A DNA stretch of 56,441 nucleotides from Flavobacteriaceae bacterium UBA5544 (GCA_002426755.1 DINI01000019.1:21906-78346); one strand, 5' to 3'. Positions 32,545 to 42,458 are shown, counted from the first letter of the stretch. The notes: generated by a model not told the origin, from the letters alone. Made by a program: numbers and translations.

Positions 32545-32583
32545 TATGCGTTCTGAAACTTTATGGTGTTTTCAAATTTTCAT

Positions 32584-32591
32584 CAAAAATA
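32584..32591 (-). promoter_or_regulatory. sucA -7 box
   Basis: On the minus strand TATTTTTG, an exact TAnnTTTG, lies 39 bases before the sucA ATG. No clear -33 TTTG is visible. Confidence 0.5.
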
Positions 32592-32668
32592 CAACTTTTG
32601 CTAAAATTAGAAGTTCGTTTTAGTATATTTATATGATATAATACTATCTAAAAATTAAATTGATTGCC

Positions 32669-33199
32669 ATGTTGTGTTTCCGACAAAAAAAGATGCTATT
32701 TTTTGCGTTTTCTCTAATGATTTCAAGTGTGTTGCTGTCTCAAAATAATGCCTCTGATTCCAATGATTTTTGGAGGCATGTCCGTTTTGGTGGCGGTATT
32801 GGATTGAGCTTTGGTGACGGGTTTTTTAGTGGGACTTTGGCTCCAAGTGCTATCTATGAATTTAATGACCAGTTTGCGTTAGGTGTTGGTCTGAATGGCA
32901 CTTACAACAAACAGAAAGATTTTTATAAGTCGACCGTTTTTGGAGGAAGCTTAATCGGTTTATTTAATCCTATTCAAGAAATACAATTATCTGCTGAATT
33001 TGAAGAACTCAATGTAAACCGAAAATGGGAAGACAGATTGGGAATTGAAGATGAGAATTATTGGTATCCTGCCCTTTTTATTGGAGCTGGTTTTAGGTCG
33101 AGCAATGTGGCCATTGGCATTCGTTACGATGTGCTTTATGATAGGGACAAAAGTATCTATGCCGACCCTTGGGCACCATTTGTCAGAGTTTATTTTTAA
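32669..33199 (+). CDS. Small outer-membrane beta-barrel protein divergent from sucA
   Basis: About 176 residues: a signal peptide (hydrophobic MLFFAFSLMISSVLLSQ after MLCFRQKK), then alternating strands rich in Gly and aromatics (VRFGGGIGLSFGDGFF, FALGVGLNGTY) ending in PFVRVYF with a terminal Phe. This is typical of a small outer-membrane barrel. A TTG at 32660 would add three residues and an ATG at 32693 remove eight. I recall related sequences being named alpha-ketoglutarate decarboxylase, probably from their position beside sucA; nothing enzymatic is visible. Its last 17 bases overlap the opposing gene. Confidence 0.75.
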   Translation: MLCFRQKKMLFFAFSLMISSVLLSQNNASDSNDFWRHVRFGGGIGLSFGDGFFSGTLAPSAIYEFNDQFALGVGLNGTYNKQKDFYKSTVFGGSLIGLFNPIQEIQLSAEFEELNVNRKWEDRLGIEDENYWYPALFIGAGFRSSNVAIGIRYDVLYDRDKSIYADPWAPFVRVYF

Positions 33200-33530
33200 A
33201 CCAAACCTTCTGCCATTCTCTTTTTAAAATCAAGAAAGTAACATCTTCCGATAATTTTAAAGTATCATTGCCATCCAACTGCTTTACTTTTTCCTCTGAA
33301 ACATCCACAATATAAAGAAGATTCAAATAATCCATGAATTTTTCCTGTATGAGTTTATACACGGCTTCATGAAGCATCAATTTCAAGCTTGTAGGCAAAA
33401 CTTCTGCGTCGAACTCTAGATTGACATTGGCAAACAACAAATCCTTATTGAGCTGCTGCACAAGTTTTGGATATAAATTCTCGTGATTGGCTTCATCAAA
33501 CAAATCGTCAAAAGTGGTCAAATTCTTCAT
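33183..33530 (-). CDS. Conserved small cytoplasmic protein, unknown function
   Basis: This 115-residue protein has no signal peptide or membrane helix. Leucine- and acidic-rich helical sequence (NLYPKLVQQLNKDLLFANVNLEF) is followed by an apparent beta part (DVTFLILKREWQKVWF). It starts seven bases after the polyprenyl synthetase stop, so the two genes are co-transcribed. I recognise no domain. Confidence 0.7.
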   Translation of the reverse strand: MKNLTTFDDLFDEANHENLYPKLVQQLNKDLLFANVNLEFDAEVLPTSLKLMLHEAVYKLIQEKFMDYLNLLYIVDVSEEKVKQLDGNDTLKLSEDVTFLILKREWQKVWFKNKL

Positions 33531-33537
33531 TTGATTT

Positions 33538-34512
33538 CTAAACGTTTCGATTCATTAATTGTTCGCCAAATTCTTTTAAAATTGCTTTTTTCTCTTCAGA
33601 AATAGATAAAGTTTCCAAAACTGAAAATGCTTTATTCGTGTAGTTTTTGATTTCCCTTTGTGTAGCCTCCGCAGAACCACTGGAAACAAACAATTGTTTT
33701 GTGGTTTCTATTTTTTGTGTGGAATCTGAAGGATTGACACCATAAAGATGCTCCAATTGCAGACGGTCTTCAGCATTGGAAAACTCCAGAGCTTTTAAAT
33801 ACAAATAGGTCTTCTTGTTTTCAATGATATCACCACCAACTTGTTTTCCAAAGGTATTTGGGTCTCCAAACGCATCCAGATAATCATCTTGTAGTTGAAA
33901 TGCAATGCCAAGATTTTTTCCAAATTCATAAATGTTGTCCTGATTGGTTGCTGAAGTATTTGCAACGATGGCTCCCATCTTCATGGCGGCACCGACCAAT
34001 ACCGCGGTTTTATACTCAATCATTTTAAGGTACTCATCAATCGTTACATCATCCCTGGTTTCAAAATCGACATCATATTGCTGACCTTCGCAAACTTCCA
34101 AGGCGGTTTTACTGAACAATTTTGCCAAAGCCTGAAATGTTTCAGCTTCATAATTTTCAAATAATTGATACGCCATTATTAGCATTGCATCACCAGAAAG
34201 AATTCCCGTATTGACGTCCCATTTTTCATGAACAGTTTCCTTTCCTCGTCTCAAGGGCGCATCATCCATGATATCGTCATGAATCAAGGAGAAATTATGG
34301 AATACCTCAACGCTTAATGCGGCATTCAACGCTTTTTTGCAATCACAGTCAAAAATTTCAGCCGACATCAGCGTCAACACAGGCCGAAGACGTTTGCCGC
34401 CTAGATTCAGAATATAATTGACCGGTTCGTAAAGCGTTTGAGGCTGTTTTTCAATCTTAAAGACTTTAAGATAGTTAAGAAATGTTTCCTGATAGAAATG
34501 TATGTTTTGCAT
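33538..34512 (-). CDS. Polyprenyl diphosphate synthase (trans-isoprenyl type)
   Basis: The 324-residue enzyme has GGKRLRP near residue 38, the first Asp-rich motif DDIMDD at 79-84 and the second, DDYLD, at 209-213. It condenses isopentenyl diphosphate onto allylic diphosphates to make geranylgeranyl, farnesyl or longer chains; chain length cannot be fixed here. I chose ATG 34512 because a perfect -7 box lies only four bases before it, inside the longer frame from 34536. It could supply the GGGP synthase at 3652-4410 and menaquinone synthesis. Confidence 0.93.
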   Translation of the reverse strand: MQNIHFYQETFLNYLKVFKIEKQPQTLYEPVNYILNLGGKRLRPVLTLMSAEIFDCDCKKALNAALSVEVFHNFSLIHDDIMDDAPLRRGKETVHEKWDVNTGILSGDAMLIMAYQLFENYEAETFQALAKLFSKTALEVCEGQQYDVDFETRDDVTIDEYLKMIEYKTAVLVGAAMKMGAIVANTSATNQDNIYEFGKNLGIAFQLQDDYLDAFGDPNTFGKQVGGDIIENKKTYLYLKALEFSNAEDRLQLEHLYGVNPSDSTQKIETTKQLFVSSGSAEATQREIKNYTNKAFSVLETLSISEEKKAILKEFGEQLMNRNV

Positions 34513-34516
34513 CGGA

Positions 34517-34524
34517 CAAAAATA
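34517..34524 (-). promoter_or_regulatory. -7 box abutting the polyprenyl synthetase start
   Basis: On the minus strand TATTTTTG ends four bases before the ATG at 34512, predicting a leaderless transcript. It also shows that the upstream ATG frame is not the start. Confidence 0.5.
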
Positions 34525-34652
34525 CAAGAAAAGCACAAACTATGATGCTTCCATATATATTCACAATTAAAAAAAGGGATGCTTTTATGTTCAACAATTA
34601 AATTAATTTTAAAAAATTAAAGTAAAACGCGGTTTCATTCGTCTTATACAGT

Positions 34653-35234
34653 ATGGAGCCCATAGAAGCTTTTGAGATGTCTCAACAGGAAAAGCAAAAC
34701 ATAATTTCTGAAACCGTAAGTAATTATGGCGAGAAACTCATGTCTTTTATACAACCAAAAGTCAAAAGCAACGAAGATGCCGAGGACATCTTGCAAGAAG
34801 TTTGGTTTCAATTTAGCAACATCACCAACCTATCACAAATTGTGAATGTGGGCAGTTGGCTTTTCACTGCAACTCGAAATAAAATCACAGATAATTATCG
34901 CAAAAAGAAAACAGCAAATTTGGATGATTTTGGTTCTGATGACGAATTTGAAGTCAATTCCATAAGAGAAATTCTTCTTACGGACAACGAAAAAAATCCG
35001 GAATTGAAGTTGTTCCAGGAAGACATCTGGAATGAAATTTTTGCTGCATTGAACGAGTTGCCAGAAAAACAACGTCTTGTTTATATAGAAAATGAACTTG
35101 AAGACAAGACTTTGCAACAGATTGCTGACGAGCAAAACGAAAACATTAAAACCATTATTAGTAGAAAACAATACGCTGTAAAACATCTTCGGCACAAACT
35201 AAAACAGTTGTACGACGATTTAAACAGCGACTAA
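34653..35234 (+). CDS. ECF-type RNA polymerase sigma factor
   Basis: This 193-residue sigma-70 family protein has region 2 (EDAEDILQEVWFQF, NVGSWLFTATRNKITDNYRKKK) and region 4 (LNELPEKQRLVYIENELEDKTLQQIADEQNENIKTIISRKQYAVKHLRHKL). An in-frame ATG at 34677 would also fit. A small membrane protein follows 14 bases later. No typical zinc-binding anti-sigma factor is adjacent, so control is unclear. Confidence 0.92.
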   Translation: MEPIEAFEMSQQEKQNIISETVSNYGEKLMSFIQPKVKSNEDAEDILQEVWFQFSNITNLSQIVNVGSWLFTATRNKITDNYRKKKTANLDDFGSDDEFEVNSIREILLTDNEKNPELKLFQEDIWNEIFAALNELPEKQRLVYIENELEDKTLQQIADEQNENIKTIISRKQYAVKHLRHKLKQLYDDLNSD

Positions 35235-35248
35235 AAAATTAAAACATT

Positions 35249-35572
35249 ATGAGACATAGATTCAAACCTTTCAGAAAATTCTTTTTTGTCATACCTGTGA
35301 TTATCCTTTTTGGAATCACCGCCATTGTGATGTGGCTCTGGAATTGTTTATTGCCCGAAATTCTGGGTGTAAAAACCATCAGCTATTGGCAAGCAATGGG
35401 AATTTTGATATTGAGTAAAATTTTGTTTGGTGGGTTTTCTGGATGCAAACACAGACGCCACGGCATGCAGAACAGAAGTTTTGTAAACAAAATGAAACAC
35501 ATGACACCTGAAGAACGGGAAGTATTCAGAGCCAAATGGAAACAACGATTTGGCAAGGATAAGTTTTGCTAA
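35249..35572 (+). CDS. Small membrane protein linked to the ECF sigma factor
   Basis: This 107-residue protein has two hydrophobic segments (about 11-32 and 45-62) and a basic, His/Cys-containing tail (GCKHRRHGMQN, then MTPEEREVFRAKWKQRFG). The tail helix resembles the MTPEER-type motif of small periplasmic stress proteins, but that is weak. Its place after the sigma factor suggests a regulator or target of it. Confidence 0.65.
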   Translation: MRHRFKPFRKFFFVIPVIILFGITAIVMWLWNCLLPEILGVKTISYWQAMGILILSKILFGGFSGCKHRRHGMQNRSFVNKMKHMTPEEREVFRAKWKQRFGKDKFC

Positions 35573-35677
35573 AAACGAATTAAATTTTCTTCTGTAATAA
35601 TCACTCAAATTCTTAATCAAATGTTAAATTATCATTAAAACTTTGGAAACTTTTATGTTTTTTAAAGTTTCCTAACG

Positions 35678-35685
35678 TACATTTG
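35678..35685 (+). promoter_or_regulatory. -7 box of the efflux operon
   Basis: TACATTTG matches TAnnTTTG and lies nine bases before the TetR-family ATG at 35695. A short leader of about five bases is expected. It probably drives the regulator and the three pump genes. Confidence 0.6.
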
Positions 35686-35694
35686 TGCCCAATT

Positions 35695-36297
35695 ATGAGA
35701 GAAAATATTATACATAAAGCAACTGAATTGTTTTTGACCCTTGGTTTCAAAAGCGTTACCATGGACGATATTGCCAATGAAATGGGTATTTCAAAGAAGA
35801 CCATCTATCAATATTTTGAGAACAAAAATGTGCTTGTCGAAGAAGCTGTTATGCATTTGTTTAAAACCATCTCTAGTGGCATCGAAGATATTCGCGATTT
35901 AGAAAAAAACCCTATCGAGGAGATTTTTGAAATCAAAAAATTTCTGATGCACAATTTGAAAGACGAAAAATCATCACCTCAATACCAACTTGAAAAATAC
36001 TATCCAAAAATTTTCAAGGACATTAAGGAAAAGCAATTTTGCGTCATGGAAGACTGCGTGACCTGTAATTTGGAACGCGGTGTAAAAATGGGGTTGTACA
36101 GAGGTAGTATTGATGTTGATTTTGTATCAAAAATATACTTTACCTGCATGATGGCGCTTAAAGACAAAGAGCTTTTCCCATTAAATAACTTTTCAATGAA
36201 TACACTCATGAACAATTATCTAGAATATCATTTAAGAGGGATTTGCACGCCGAAAGGCCTCGAAACCGTATCAAAATTCATCACCAATCAATCATAA
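35695..36297 (+). CDS. TetR/AcrR-family transcriptional regulator
   Basis: This 200-residue protein has an N-terminal helix-turn-helix (LFLTLGFKSVTMDDIANEMGISKKTIYQYFENK) and a ligand-binding domain. I use ATG 35695; a TTG at 35683 would overlap the -7 box. It is the first gene of a TolC-adaptor-RND operon and so most likely represses it until an inducer binds. The TolC gene begins three bases after its stop. Confidence 0.92.
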   Translation: MRENIIHKATELFLTLGFKSVTMDDIANEMGISKKTIYQYFENKNVLVEEAVMHLFKTISSGIEDIRDLEKNPIEEIFEIKKFLMHNLKDEKSSPQYQLEKYYPKIFKDIKEKQFCVMEDCVTCNLERGVKMGLYRGSIDVDFVSKIYFTCMMALKDKELFPLNNFSMNTLMNNYLEYHLRGICTPKGLETVSKFITNQS

Positions 36298-36300
36298 ACA

Positions 36301-37647
36301 ATGAACAGAAAACCAATTTTATTATTAACCTTATTCTTGTCTTTCGTGGGATTTTCACAGGAAGTTCCAGAGCAATTCAGCTTACAGGAAGCTATCGATT
36401 ATGCACTTCAAAATAATCGTACGGTTATTAATGCTGCTAAAGACATTGACGCTGCCAAAGCGCAAAAATGGGAAACCACAGCCAGCGGTTTGCCTCAAAT
36501 AAGTGCGGCAGTTGATTATCAGAATTTTTTGAAACAGCAAGTGCAAGTGATTCCTGCTGAATTTTTTGGCGGAAATCCTGGCGAGTTTGCAGAAGTGACT
36601 TTTGGCACCAAACAGAGCGTCACCGCCTTTGCAACTTTGAACCAAAAGATATTTGATGGTTCTTATCTCGTGGGATTGCAATCGGCAAAAGTGTTTTTGG
36701 AAATTTCACAAAACGCCAAAACCAAAACCGATTTGGAAGTTCGTAAGGCAGTCATCAACGCCTATGGAAATGTGCTCTTGGCGGAAGAAAGCATTTCAAT
36801 TTTAGAACGCAATTTGGAAGTTCTGCAAAAAAACTTGGATGAAACCACAAAAATATTCGAAAACGGATTGACCGAAGAAGAAAATGTAGAGCAACTAAAA
36901 ATCACGCTGTCTGGTGTAGAAAGTAGTTTGAACAATACCACCCGACTTAAAACTTTGGCTTACCAAATGTTGAACATTACACTTGGCATCGATGTATATC
37001 ACCCAACCGTATTGACCGATGATTTGGAAACCTTGACCCAACAAAACATTTCGTTGGGACTGTTGGAGACAGAAAACAATGTGGAAAACACCATCGATTA
37101 TCAAATCGCTGAAAATGATAAAGTCTCCAAAGAATTGTTATTAAAGCTTGAAAGAAGCAAGGCATTGCCAACGTTGAATGGCTTTCTGAATGGTGGTTAT
37201 TCCGCCTTTAGTGACGACTTTGACTTTTTGGATAAAGAGCAAAATTGGTTTGGGTCTTCGTTGTTCGGTATTTCGTTGAATATCCCGATTTTCAGTTCCG
37301 GAATGCGAAGTGCGGCGACACAACGCGCAAGAATCAACCTCGAAAAGGCAGAGACTGATTTGGTTGAAAAATCCCAGCAGATTTCCCTTGAAATCGCAAA
37401 AGCGAAAAGTGATTATCAATTTGCCATCGAGGATTATGACAATAAAAAAGAGAACTTGCAACTGGCAGAACGTATCGAAAACAAGAACCAAACAAAATTC
37501 TTTGAAGGAATCTCAACCAGTTTTGACTTGAGACAAGCACAAACCCAATTATACACAGCCCAACAGGAATTTTTACAAGCCATGTTGGATGTCATCAATA
37601 AAAAAGCAGAATTGGAAACAGCACTTAATATTATAGAAACGAATTAA
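36301..37647 (+). CDS. tolC: TolC-family outer-membrane efflux protein
   Basis: The 448-residue protein has a signal peptide (LLLTLFLSFVGFSQ) and two long helical repeats, starting with FSLQEAIDYALQNNRTVINA and later FDLRQAQTQLYTAQQEFLQAM. It forms the trimeric channel of the tripartite pump. It is the second gene of the operon. Confidence 0.93.
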   Translation: MNRKPILLLTLFLSFVGFSQEVPEQFSLQEAIDYALQNNRTVINAAKDIDAAKAQKWETTASGLPQISAAVDYQNFLKQQVQVIPAEFFGGNPGEFAEVTFGTKQSVTAFATLNQKIFDGSYLVGLQSAKVFLEISQNAKTKTDLEVRKAVINAYGNVLLAEESISILERNLEVLQKNLDETTKIFENGLTEEENVEQLKITLSGVESSLNNTTRLKTLAYQMLNITLGIDVYHPTVLTDDLETLTQQNISLGLLETENNVENTIDYQIAENDKVSKELLLKLERSKALPTLNGFLNGGYSAFSDDFDFLDKEQNWFGSSLFGISLNIPIFSSGMRSAATQRARINLEKAETDLVEKSQQISLEIAKAKSDYQFAIEDYDNKKENLQLAERIENKNQTKFFEGISTSFDLRQAQTQLYTAQQEFLQAMLDVINKKAELETALNIIETN

Positions 37648-37665
37648 TCAATCAACAATCCTATT

Positions 37666-38859
37666 ATGAAACATATATTATTAATACTCATGACAGCTTT
37701 TCTTTTAACATCTTGTGGAGAAGAAAAGAAGAATTCGGTAGAAAAGGTTTTGGAAAGCAACAACCTTGAAACGATAAGAGCCAAACGCGCCGAATTAGTA
37801 AACGACCAAGAAGCAATCCATGCCAAAATCAAGCAATTGGATGAAAAGATTGCGACTTTGGACACCACCAAAAACGTCCCTTTGATTACCACCTTCAAGG
37901 CGTCGCATGAACAATTCAATCACATGTTGGAACTTCAAGGAAATGTCACCACAAAGAACCTTTTGGTCATCACTCCTGAATACAACGGCATTCTTACAAA
38001 CGTCTATGTTAAAGAAGGACAGAAAGTTTCCAAAGGGCAAACATTGGCAAGAATCGATGATGGTGGATTAGGTCAACAATTGGCGCAATTACAAATTCAG
38101 GCAGATTTGGCTAAAACCACCTATGAACGCCAAAAACGTCTTTGGGACCAAAAAATAGGAAGTGAAATTCAATTTCTCCAAGCAAAATCTTCTTATGAAT
38201 CACAAGTAGAAGCTGTCAACCAATTGAAACAGCAAATTGCTAAAACCGTTGTTAAAGCACCGTTCAGCGGAACTATTGATGATGTGATTACCGAGCAAGG
38301 AAGCGTGGTGGCAGCTGGACAAACACAATTGATGCGTATTGTAAATCTGGAAGACATGTACATTGAAACTGAAGTTCCAGAACGTTATGTTGCAGACGTA
38401 AAAGTTGGTAAAAGTGTCCAAGTGGACTTTCCTGTATTAGGGAAAACCATTGACACCAAGGTGAGACAGGCCAGTGATGTTATCAATCCTACCAACAGAA
38501 CCTTCAAGGTTGAAGTAGGCATTCCTAACAAAGAAAAATCCATAAAACCAAATTTAACAGCGCGTCTTAAAATCAACGATTATACAAACGAAAAAGCATT
38601 ATTGGTGCCTCAAAGCATTGTTTCAGAAAATGCAGATGGAGAACAATATGTATATGTTGTAACCGATAAAAATAATGAAGGTGAAGGCACAGCCAAAAGA
38701 GTCATCATCAAAACCGGAAAAACGCAAGGTGATGTAATTGAAGTTCTGGAAGGCATTGAAGATGGTGCTGAAATGATTAAAGAAGGTGCCAGAAGTGTTA
38801 AAGACGGCCAAACCGTAAAAGTACTAACCATAGAATCAGAAAACGATGGCCAAAAATAA
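37666..38859 (+). CDS. RND efflux periplasmic adaptor (membrane fusion) lipoprotein
   Basis: The 397-residue protein has a lipoprotein signal with Cys at LLTSC, a coiled coil at about 22-65, a lipoyl half-motif (NVYVKEGQKVSKGQTLARID), the second half (VVKAPFSGTIDDVITEQGSVV) and a beta-barrel domain. It links TolC to the inner-membrane pump. Its end overlaps the permease start by 14 bases. Confidence 0.94.
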   Translation: MKHILLILMTAFLLTSCGEEKKNSVEKVLESNNLETIRAKRAELVNDQEAIHAKIKQLDEKIATLDTTKNVPLITTFKASHEQFNHMLELQGNVTTKNLLVITPEYNGILTNVYVKEGQKVSKGQTLARIDDGGLGQQLAQLQIQADLAKTTYERQKRLWDQKIGSEIQFLQAKSSYESQVEAVNQLKQQIAKTVVKAPFSGTIDDVITEQGSVVAAGQTQLMRIVNLEDMYIETEVPERYVADVKVGKSVQVDFPVLGKTIDTKVRQASDVINPTNRTFKVEVGIPNKEKSIKPNLTARLKINDYTNEKALLVPQSIVSENADGEQYVYVVTDKNNEGEGTAKRVIIKTGKTQGDVIEVLEGIEDGAEMIKEGARSVKDGQTVKVLTIESENDGQK

Positions 38860-41800
38860 AAAGAAAAAAGAGGTCCATAAGGAATTTGGATGGTCGTCGT
38901 GGGCAATTGACAACAAAACCACGATGTACGTACTTATTTTGGTGATTTTCTATCTCGGAATCATGGCATTCTTCAGTATGCCAAGAGAGAATTTTCCAGA
39001 GGTCAATGAAACTAAAATTTATGTGAGTACTGTATATCCCGGTAACACAGCGGAAGATATTGAAAAATTGGTCACAGACCCTCTTGAAGACCAGTTAAAA
39101 ACAGTCAGCAATGTTGTGGATATTACCTCAACGTCTCAAGAAGATTATTCCATGATTATTGTGGAGTTTGACGAAGGCATCACTGTTGAACAAGCAAAGC
39201 AAAAAGTCAAGGACGAAATCGATAGTGAAACCGCTAGTGAAGACTGGCCAACGTTCAACGATGCAAAAGTGGAACCGGATGTCTTTGAATTGAGCCTTTC
39301 TGAAGAACAACCAATTCTTAACATTAACCTTTCCGGGGATTATCCAGTTGAGAAATTGAAGGATTTTGCTGAATATCTTCAAGATGAAATTGAAGATATT
39401 CCAGAGATTAAAAAAGCGGATATTCGAGGTGCGCAAGACAAAGAAGTTGAAGTTGCCGTGGATATTTACAAAATGATGGCTTCGGAAGTGACCTTTAATG
39501 ATGTCATTGGTGCAATTCAGAATGGGAACTTAACGATGTCTGCAGGAAATTTGATTGCCAGTGGACAACGCCGTACCATTCGTATTCTTGGTGAAATTGA
39601 ATCGCCTTCCCAACTTGAAAATTTTGTTGTCAAATCGGAAAACAACAATGCAATTTATCTCAAAGATATAGCGACTGTTTCTTTTAAGGAAGAAGATAAA
39701 ACCACCTTCGCGAGAGAGTATGGACATCCCGTAGTGATGTTGGACGTTAAAAAACGTGCTGGTAAAAACATGGTGGCCGCGGTTGAACAAATCAAAGTAA
39801 TTGTTGACGACGCTAAAAATGATGTCTTGCCAAAAGATTTGACCATTACGATTACCAATGACCAATCGTCAGTAACAATCGGGCAAGTGGATGATTTAGT
39901 GAACAATATCATCTTCGGGGTTATTTTAGTGGTAACCGTATTGATGTTCTTTTTAGGATTTAAAAATGCCATTTTCGTTGGTTTTGCAATTCCAATGTCG
40001 ATGTTCATGTCTTTGATGATATTAAATCTCCTCGGTCAAAGTTTGAATACGATGGTTCTATTTGGACTGATTATGGGTCTGGGAATGCTCGTGGACAATG
40101 GTATTGTGGTCGTGGAGAATGTCTATCGATTGATGGATGAAGAAGGCATGAGCCGAATGGAAGCAGCGAAAAAAGGAATTGGCGAGATTGCATTCCCAAT
40201 CATCATTTCGACGGCGACAACAGTGGCGGCATTTATACCATTAGGATTGTGGCCAGGAATTATGGGTGAATTTATGATGATTTTACCAATCACTCTATCC
40301 GTTGTGTTAGGTTCTTCATTATTCGTGGCGATTTTCTTTAACTCGGTTTTGGTCTCCCAATTCATGAGCATTGAAGATAAGGATATGCCTTTAAAACGAA
40401 TCATTGTCACCACCAGCGTGATGGCTCTTTTGGGTATCATCGTATATCTAGTTGCTGGTGAATATCGAGCGCTGGGTGCACTGATGATTTTCACGGCAAT
40501 CATGCTTTGGGTCTACCGCTTATTCTTGAGACGATGGGCAAATAATTTCCAGAACAATTCCTTGGTAAAACTTGAAAATTGGTACGAAAAACAATTGCGC
40601 AGAGCACTTTCAGGAAGAAAACCTATCATTTTAAGTATTGGTACAGTATTGTTGTTATTCGCTGCGTTCATTGCATTTGGAATTTCATTGGGTACCCAAC
40701 GTACAAAAGTGGAGTTTTTCCCTGATAATAAACCAAATCAAATCATAGTCTATATTGAATATCCTCAAGGTACTGCCATTGAAAAAACCGATGCCATTAC
40801 AAAAGAAATAGAAAAACGCGTTTTCAAGGTTCTTGACGATGGCCAATACAAAGAAGGTGATTACAATTTCTTGGTTGAGAGCGCGGTGTCACAAGTTGGT
40901 GAAGGTGCTGGTAATCCCCAAACTGATGGTGGTTCAGCAGCAGAAATGCCACATAAGGCAAAAATCACTGCTTCGATGCGTGAGTATAAATATCGTAAAG
41001 GTGAAGACAGCGAGTTGCTACGTCAAAAAGTGCAGGAAGCTTTGGTTGGAATCTATCCAGGAGTATTGATTTCCGTAGAAAAAGATGCCAATGGACCTCC
41101 AGCAGGGGCTCCCATAAATGTGGAAATAGAAGGTGATGATTACAATGAATTGATTAACACGGCTGAAAATATGCGTGAATTCCTCAACGAAAAAAATATC
41201 GCAGGGATTGATGAGCTTAAAATCGATGTCAACAAAGACAAGCCTACCATGCGCGTCACCATTGATAGAGAAAAAGCCGGTGAATTAGGTGTTAGTGCTG
41301 CACAGATTGGTCAGCAATTGCGTAATTCCATTTTTGGTGCAAAAGCAGGAATTTACAAAGAAGATGGAGATGATTTTGATATTTATGTCAGATTCAACGA
41401 AGAAAACAGATACAACACAAGTGCTCTTTTCAATCAAAACATCACCTTCCGAAATAATTCTGGCCAAATCATATCTATTCCATTGGCAACATTGGTCAAA
41501 CAAGAAAATACGTCTGGATTTAGCGCCATTAAACATGAAGGAACAAGACGTGTAGTAACCTTGTATTCTGCCCTGGCTCCAGGTTTTACGGATGCTGGAG
41601 CCGTTGTTTCTCAAGTGCAGAATGAAATGAGAAGTTACGAAGGCTTACCAGAGAATATAAAGATTGATTACACAGGTCAAATTGAGGAACAGAATAAACA
41701 AATGGCCTTTTTGATGGGTGCATTTTTTACAGGTTTATTATTGATTTTCTTCATTTTAATATTTCAATTTAATTCAGTTTCAAAACCGGCAATCATCATG

Positions 41801-42391
41801 TTGGCTATTTTCTTGAGTTTCATTGGAGTCTTTGGAGGTATAGTTATATCAGGAAGTGCATTCGTTATTATGATGACGATGGTTGGTATTATTTCACTGG
41901 CTGGAATTGTGGTAAATAATGGCGTGGTGCTTTTGGATTATGCCCAACTTCTTATCGATAGAAAGAAAATTGAATTGGAACTCGATTCAAATGACCATTT
42001 ATCCACAGAGGATTTGTTCGAAAGTATTGTAAGAGCTGGAAAAGCGCGTTTGCGTCCAGTGTTGTTAACAGCGATTACCACTATTTTAGGGCTAGTGCCA
42101 TTGGCCATTGGTTTAAATATCAACTTCTTTACACTTTTTGCAGATTTCAACCCTAACATATACATGGGTGGAGATAATGTTGTGTTCTGGGGACCATTGG
42201 CCTGGACCGTTATTTATGGCCTGTTTGTGGCGACATTCCTTACACTTATAGTCGTTCCAGTATTGTTCTTCCTATCTGTTAAATTTAAGATGTGGTTGAG
42301 AAGAAAGATACAATCGGTTAACGAAGAATTGGATGACAGTCCAACCAATCGTTTGGAGAATTATCCAAATGCCCGATTGGATGTTGATTAA
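38846..42391 (+). CDS. RND-family efflux permease (AcrB/HAE1 type)
   Basis: The 1181-residue inner-membrane protein has twelve predicted helices. The first periplasmic half starts YVSTVYPGNTAEDIEKLVTDPLE. The TM4 proton-relay region is visible as LGMLVDNGIVVVENV, with one Asp instead of the Asp pair of AcrB, and TM10-12 contain IISLAGIVVNNGVVLLDYAQ. It exports drugs or other amphiphiles by proton antiport. It is somewhat longer than AcrB because of a linker near residues 540-600. Confidence 0.94.
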   Translation: MAKNKKKKEVHKEFGWSSWAIDNKTTMYVLILVIFYLGIMAFFSMPRENFPEVNETKIYVSTVYPGNTAEDIEKLVTDPLEDQLKTVSNVVDITSTSQEDYSMIIVEFDEGITVEQAKQKVKDEIDSETASEDWPTFNDAKVEPDVFELSLSEEQPILNINLSGDYPVEKLKDFAEYLQDEIEDIPEIKKADIRGAQDKEVEVAVDIYKMMASEVTFNDVIGAIQNGNLTMSAGNLIASGQRRTIRILGEIESPSQLENFVVKSENNNAIYLKDIATVSFKEEDKTTFAREYGHPVVMLDVKKRAGKNMVAAVEQIKVIVDDAKNDVLPKDLTITITNDQSSVTIGQVDDLVNNIIFGVILVVTVLMFFLGFKNAIFVGFAIPMSMFMSLMILNLLGQSLNTMVLFGLIMGLGMLVDNGIVVVENVYRLMDEEGMSRMEAAKKGIGEIAFPIIISTATTVAAFIPLGLWPGIMGEFMMILPITLSVVLGSSLFVAIFFNSVLVSQFMSIEDKDMPLKRIIVTTSVMALLGIIVYLVAGEYRALGALMIFTAIMLWVYRLFLRRWANNFQNNSLVKLENWYEKQLRRALSGRKPIILSIGTVLLLFAAFIAFGISLGTQRTKVEFFPDNKPNQIIVYIEYPQGTAIEKTDAITKEIEKRVFKVLDDGQYKEGDYNFLVESAVSQVGEGAGNPQTDGGSAAEMPHKAKITASMREYKYRKGEDSELLRQKVQEALVGIYPGVLISVEKDANGPPAGAPINVEIEGDDYNELINTAENMREFLNEKNIAGIDELKIDVNKDKPTMRVTIDREKAGELGVSAAQIGQQLRNSIFGAKAGIYKEDGDDFDIYVRFNEENRYNTSALFNQNITFRNNSGQIISIPLATLVKQENTSGFSAIKHEGTRRVVTLYSALAPGFTDAGAVVSQVQNEMRSYEGLPENIKIDYTGQIEEQNKQMAFLMGAFFTGLLLIFFILIFQFNSVSKPAIIMLAIFLSFIGVFGGIVISGSAFVIMMTMVGIISLAGIVVNNGVVLLDYAQLLIDRKKIELELDSNDHLSTEDLFESIVRAGKARLRPVLLTAITTILGLVPLAIGLNINFFTLFADFNPNIYMGGDNVVFWGPLAWTVIYGLFVATFLTLIVVPVLFFLSVKFKMWLRRKIQSVNEELDDSPTNRLENYPNARLDVD

Positions 42392-42395
42392 TAGC

Positions 42396-42427
42396 AAAAA
42401 AGCCGCAACAAATGTTGTGGCTTTTTT
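42396..42427 (+). terminator. Terminator of the efflux operon
   Basis: GCCGCAACA pairs with TGTTGTGGC (one G-T pair) with flanking A and T runs around an AA loop. Confidence 0.88.
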
Positions 42428-42428
42428 A

Positions 42429-42458
42429 TTTGATAATCACTCAACTTGCTTAAATTTG
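42429..42458 (+). promoter_or_regulatory. aspS promoter
   Basis: TTTG (42429-42432), 18 bases, TAAATTTG (42451-42458): the best full match to the Bacteroidota consensus in the window. Start near 42463, 14 bases before the ATG at 42477. Confidence 0.75.

Noticed and set aside
40123..40503. 126-codon open frame on the minus strand inside the RND permease
   Set aside because: Antisense shadow of a strongly supported membrane protein gene; no independent signals.
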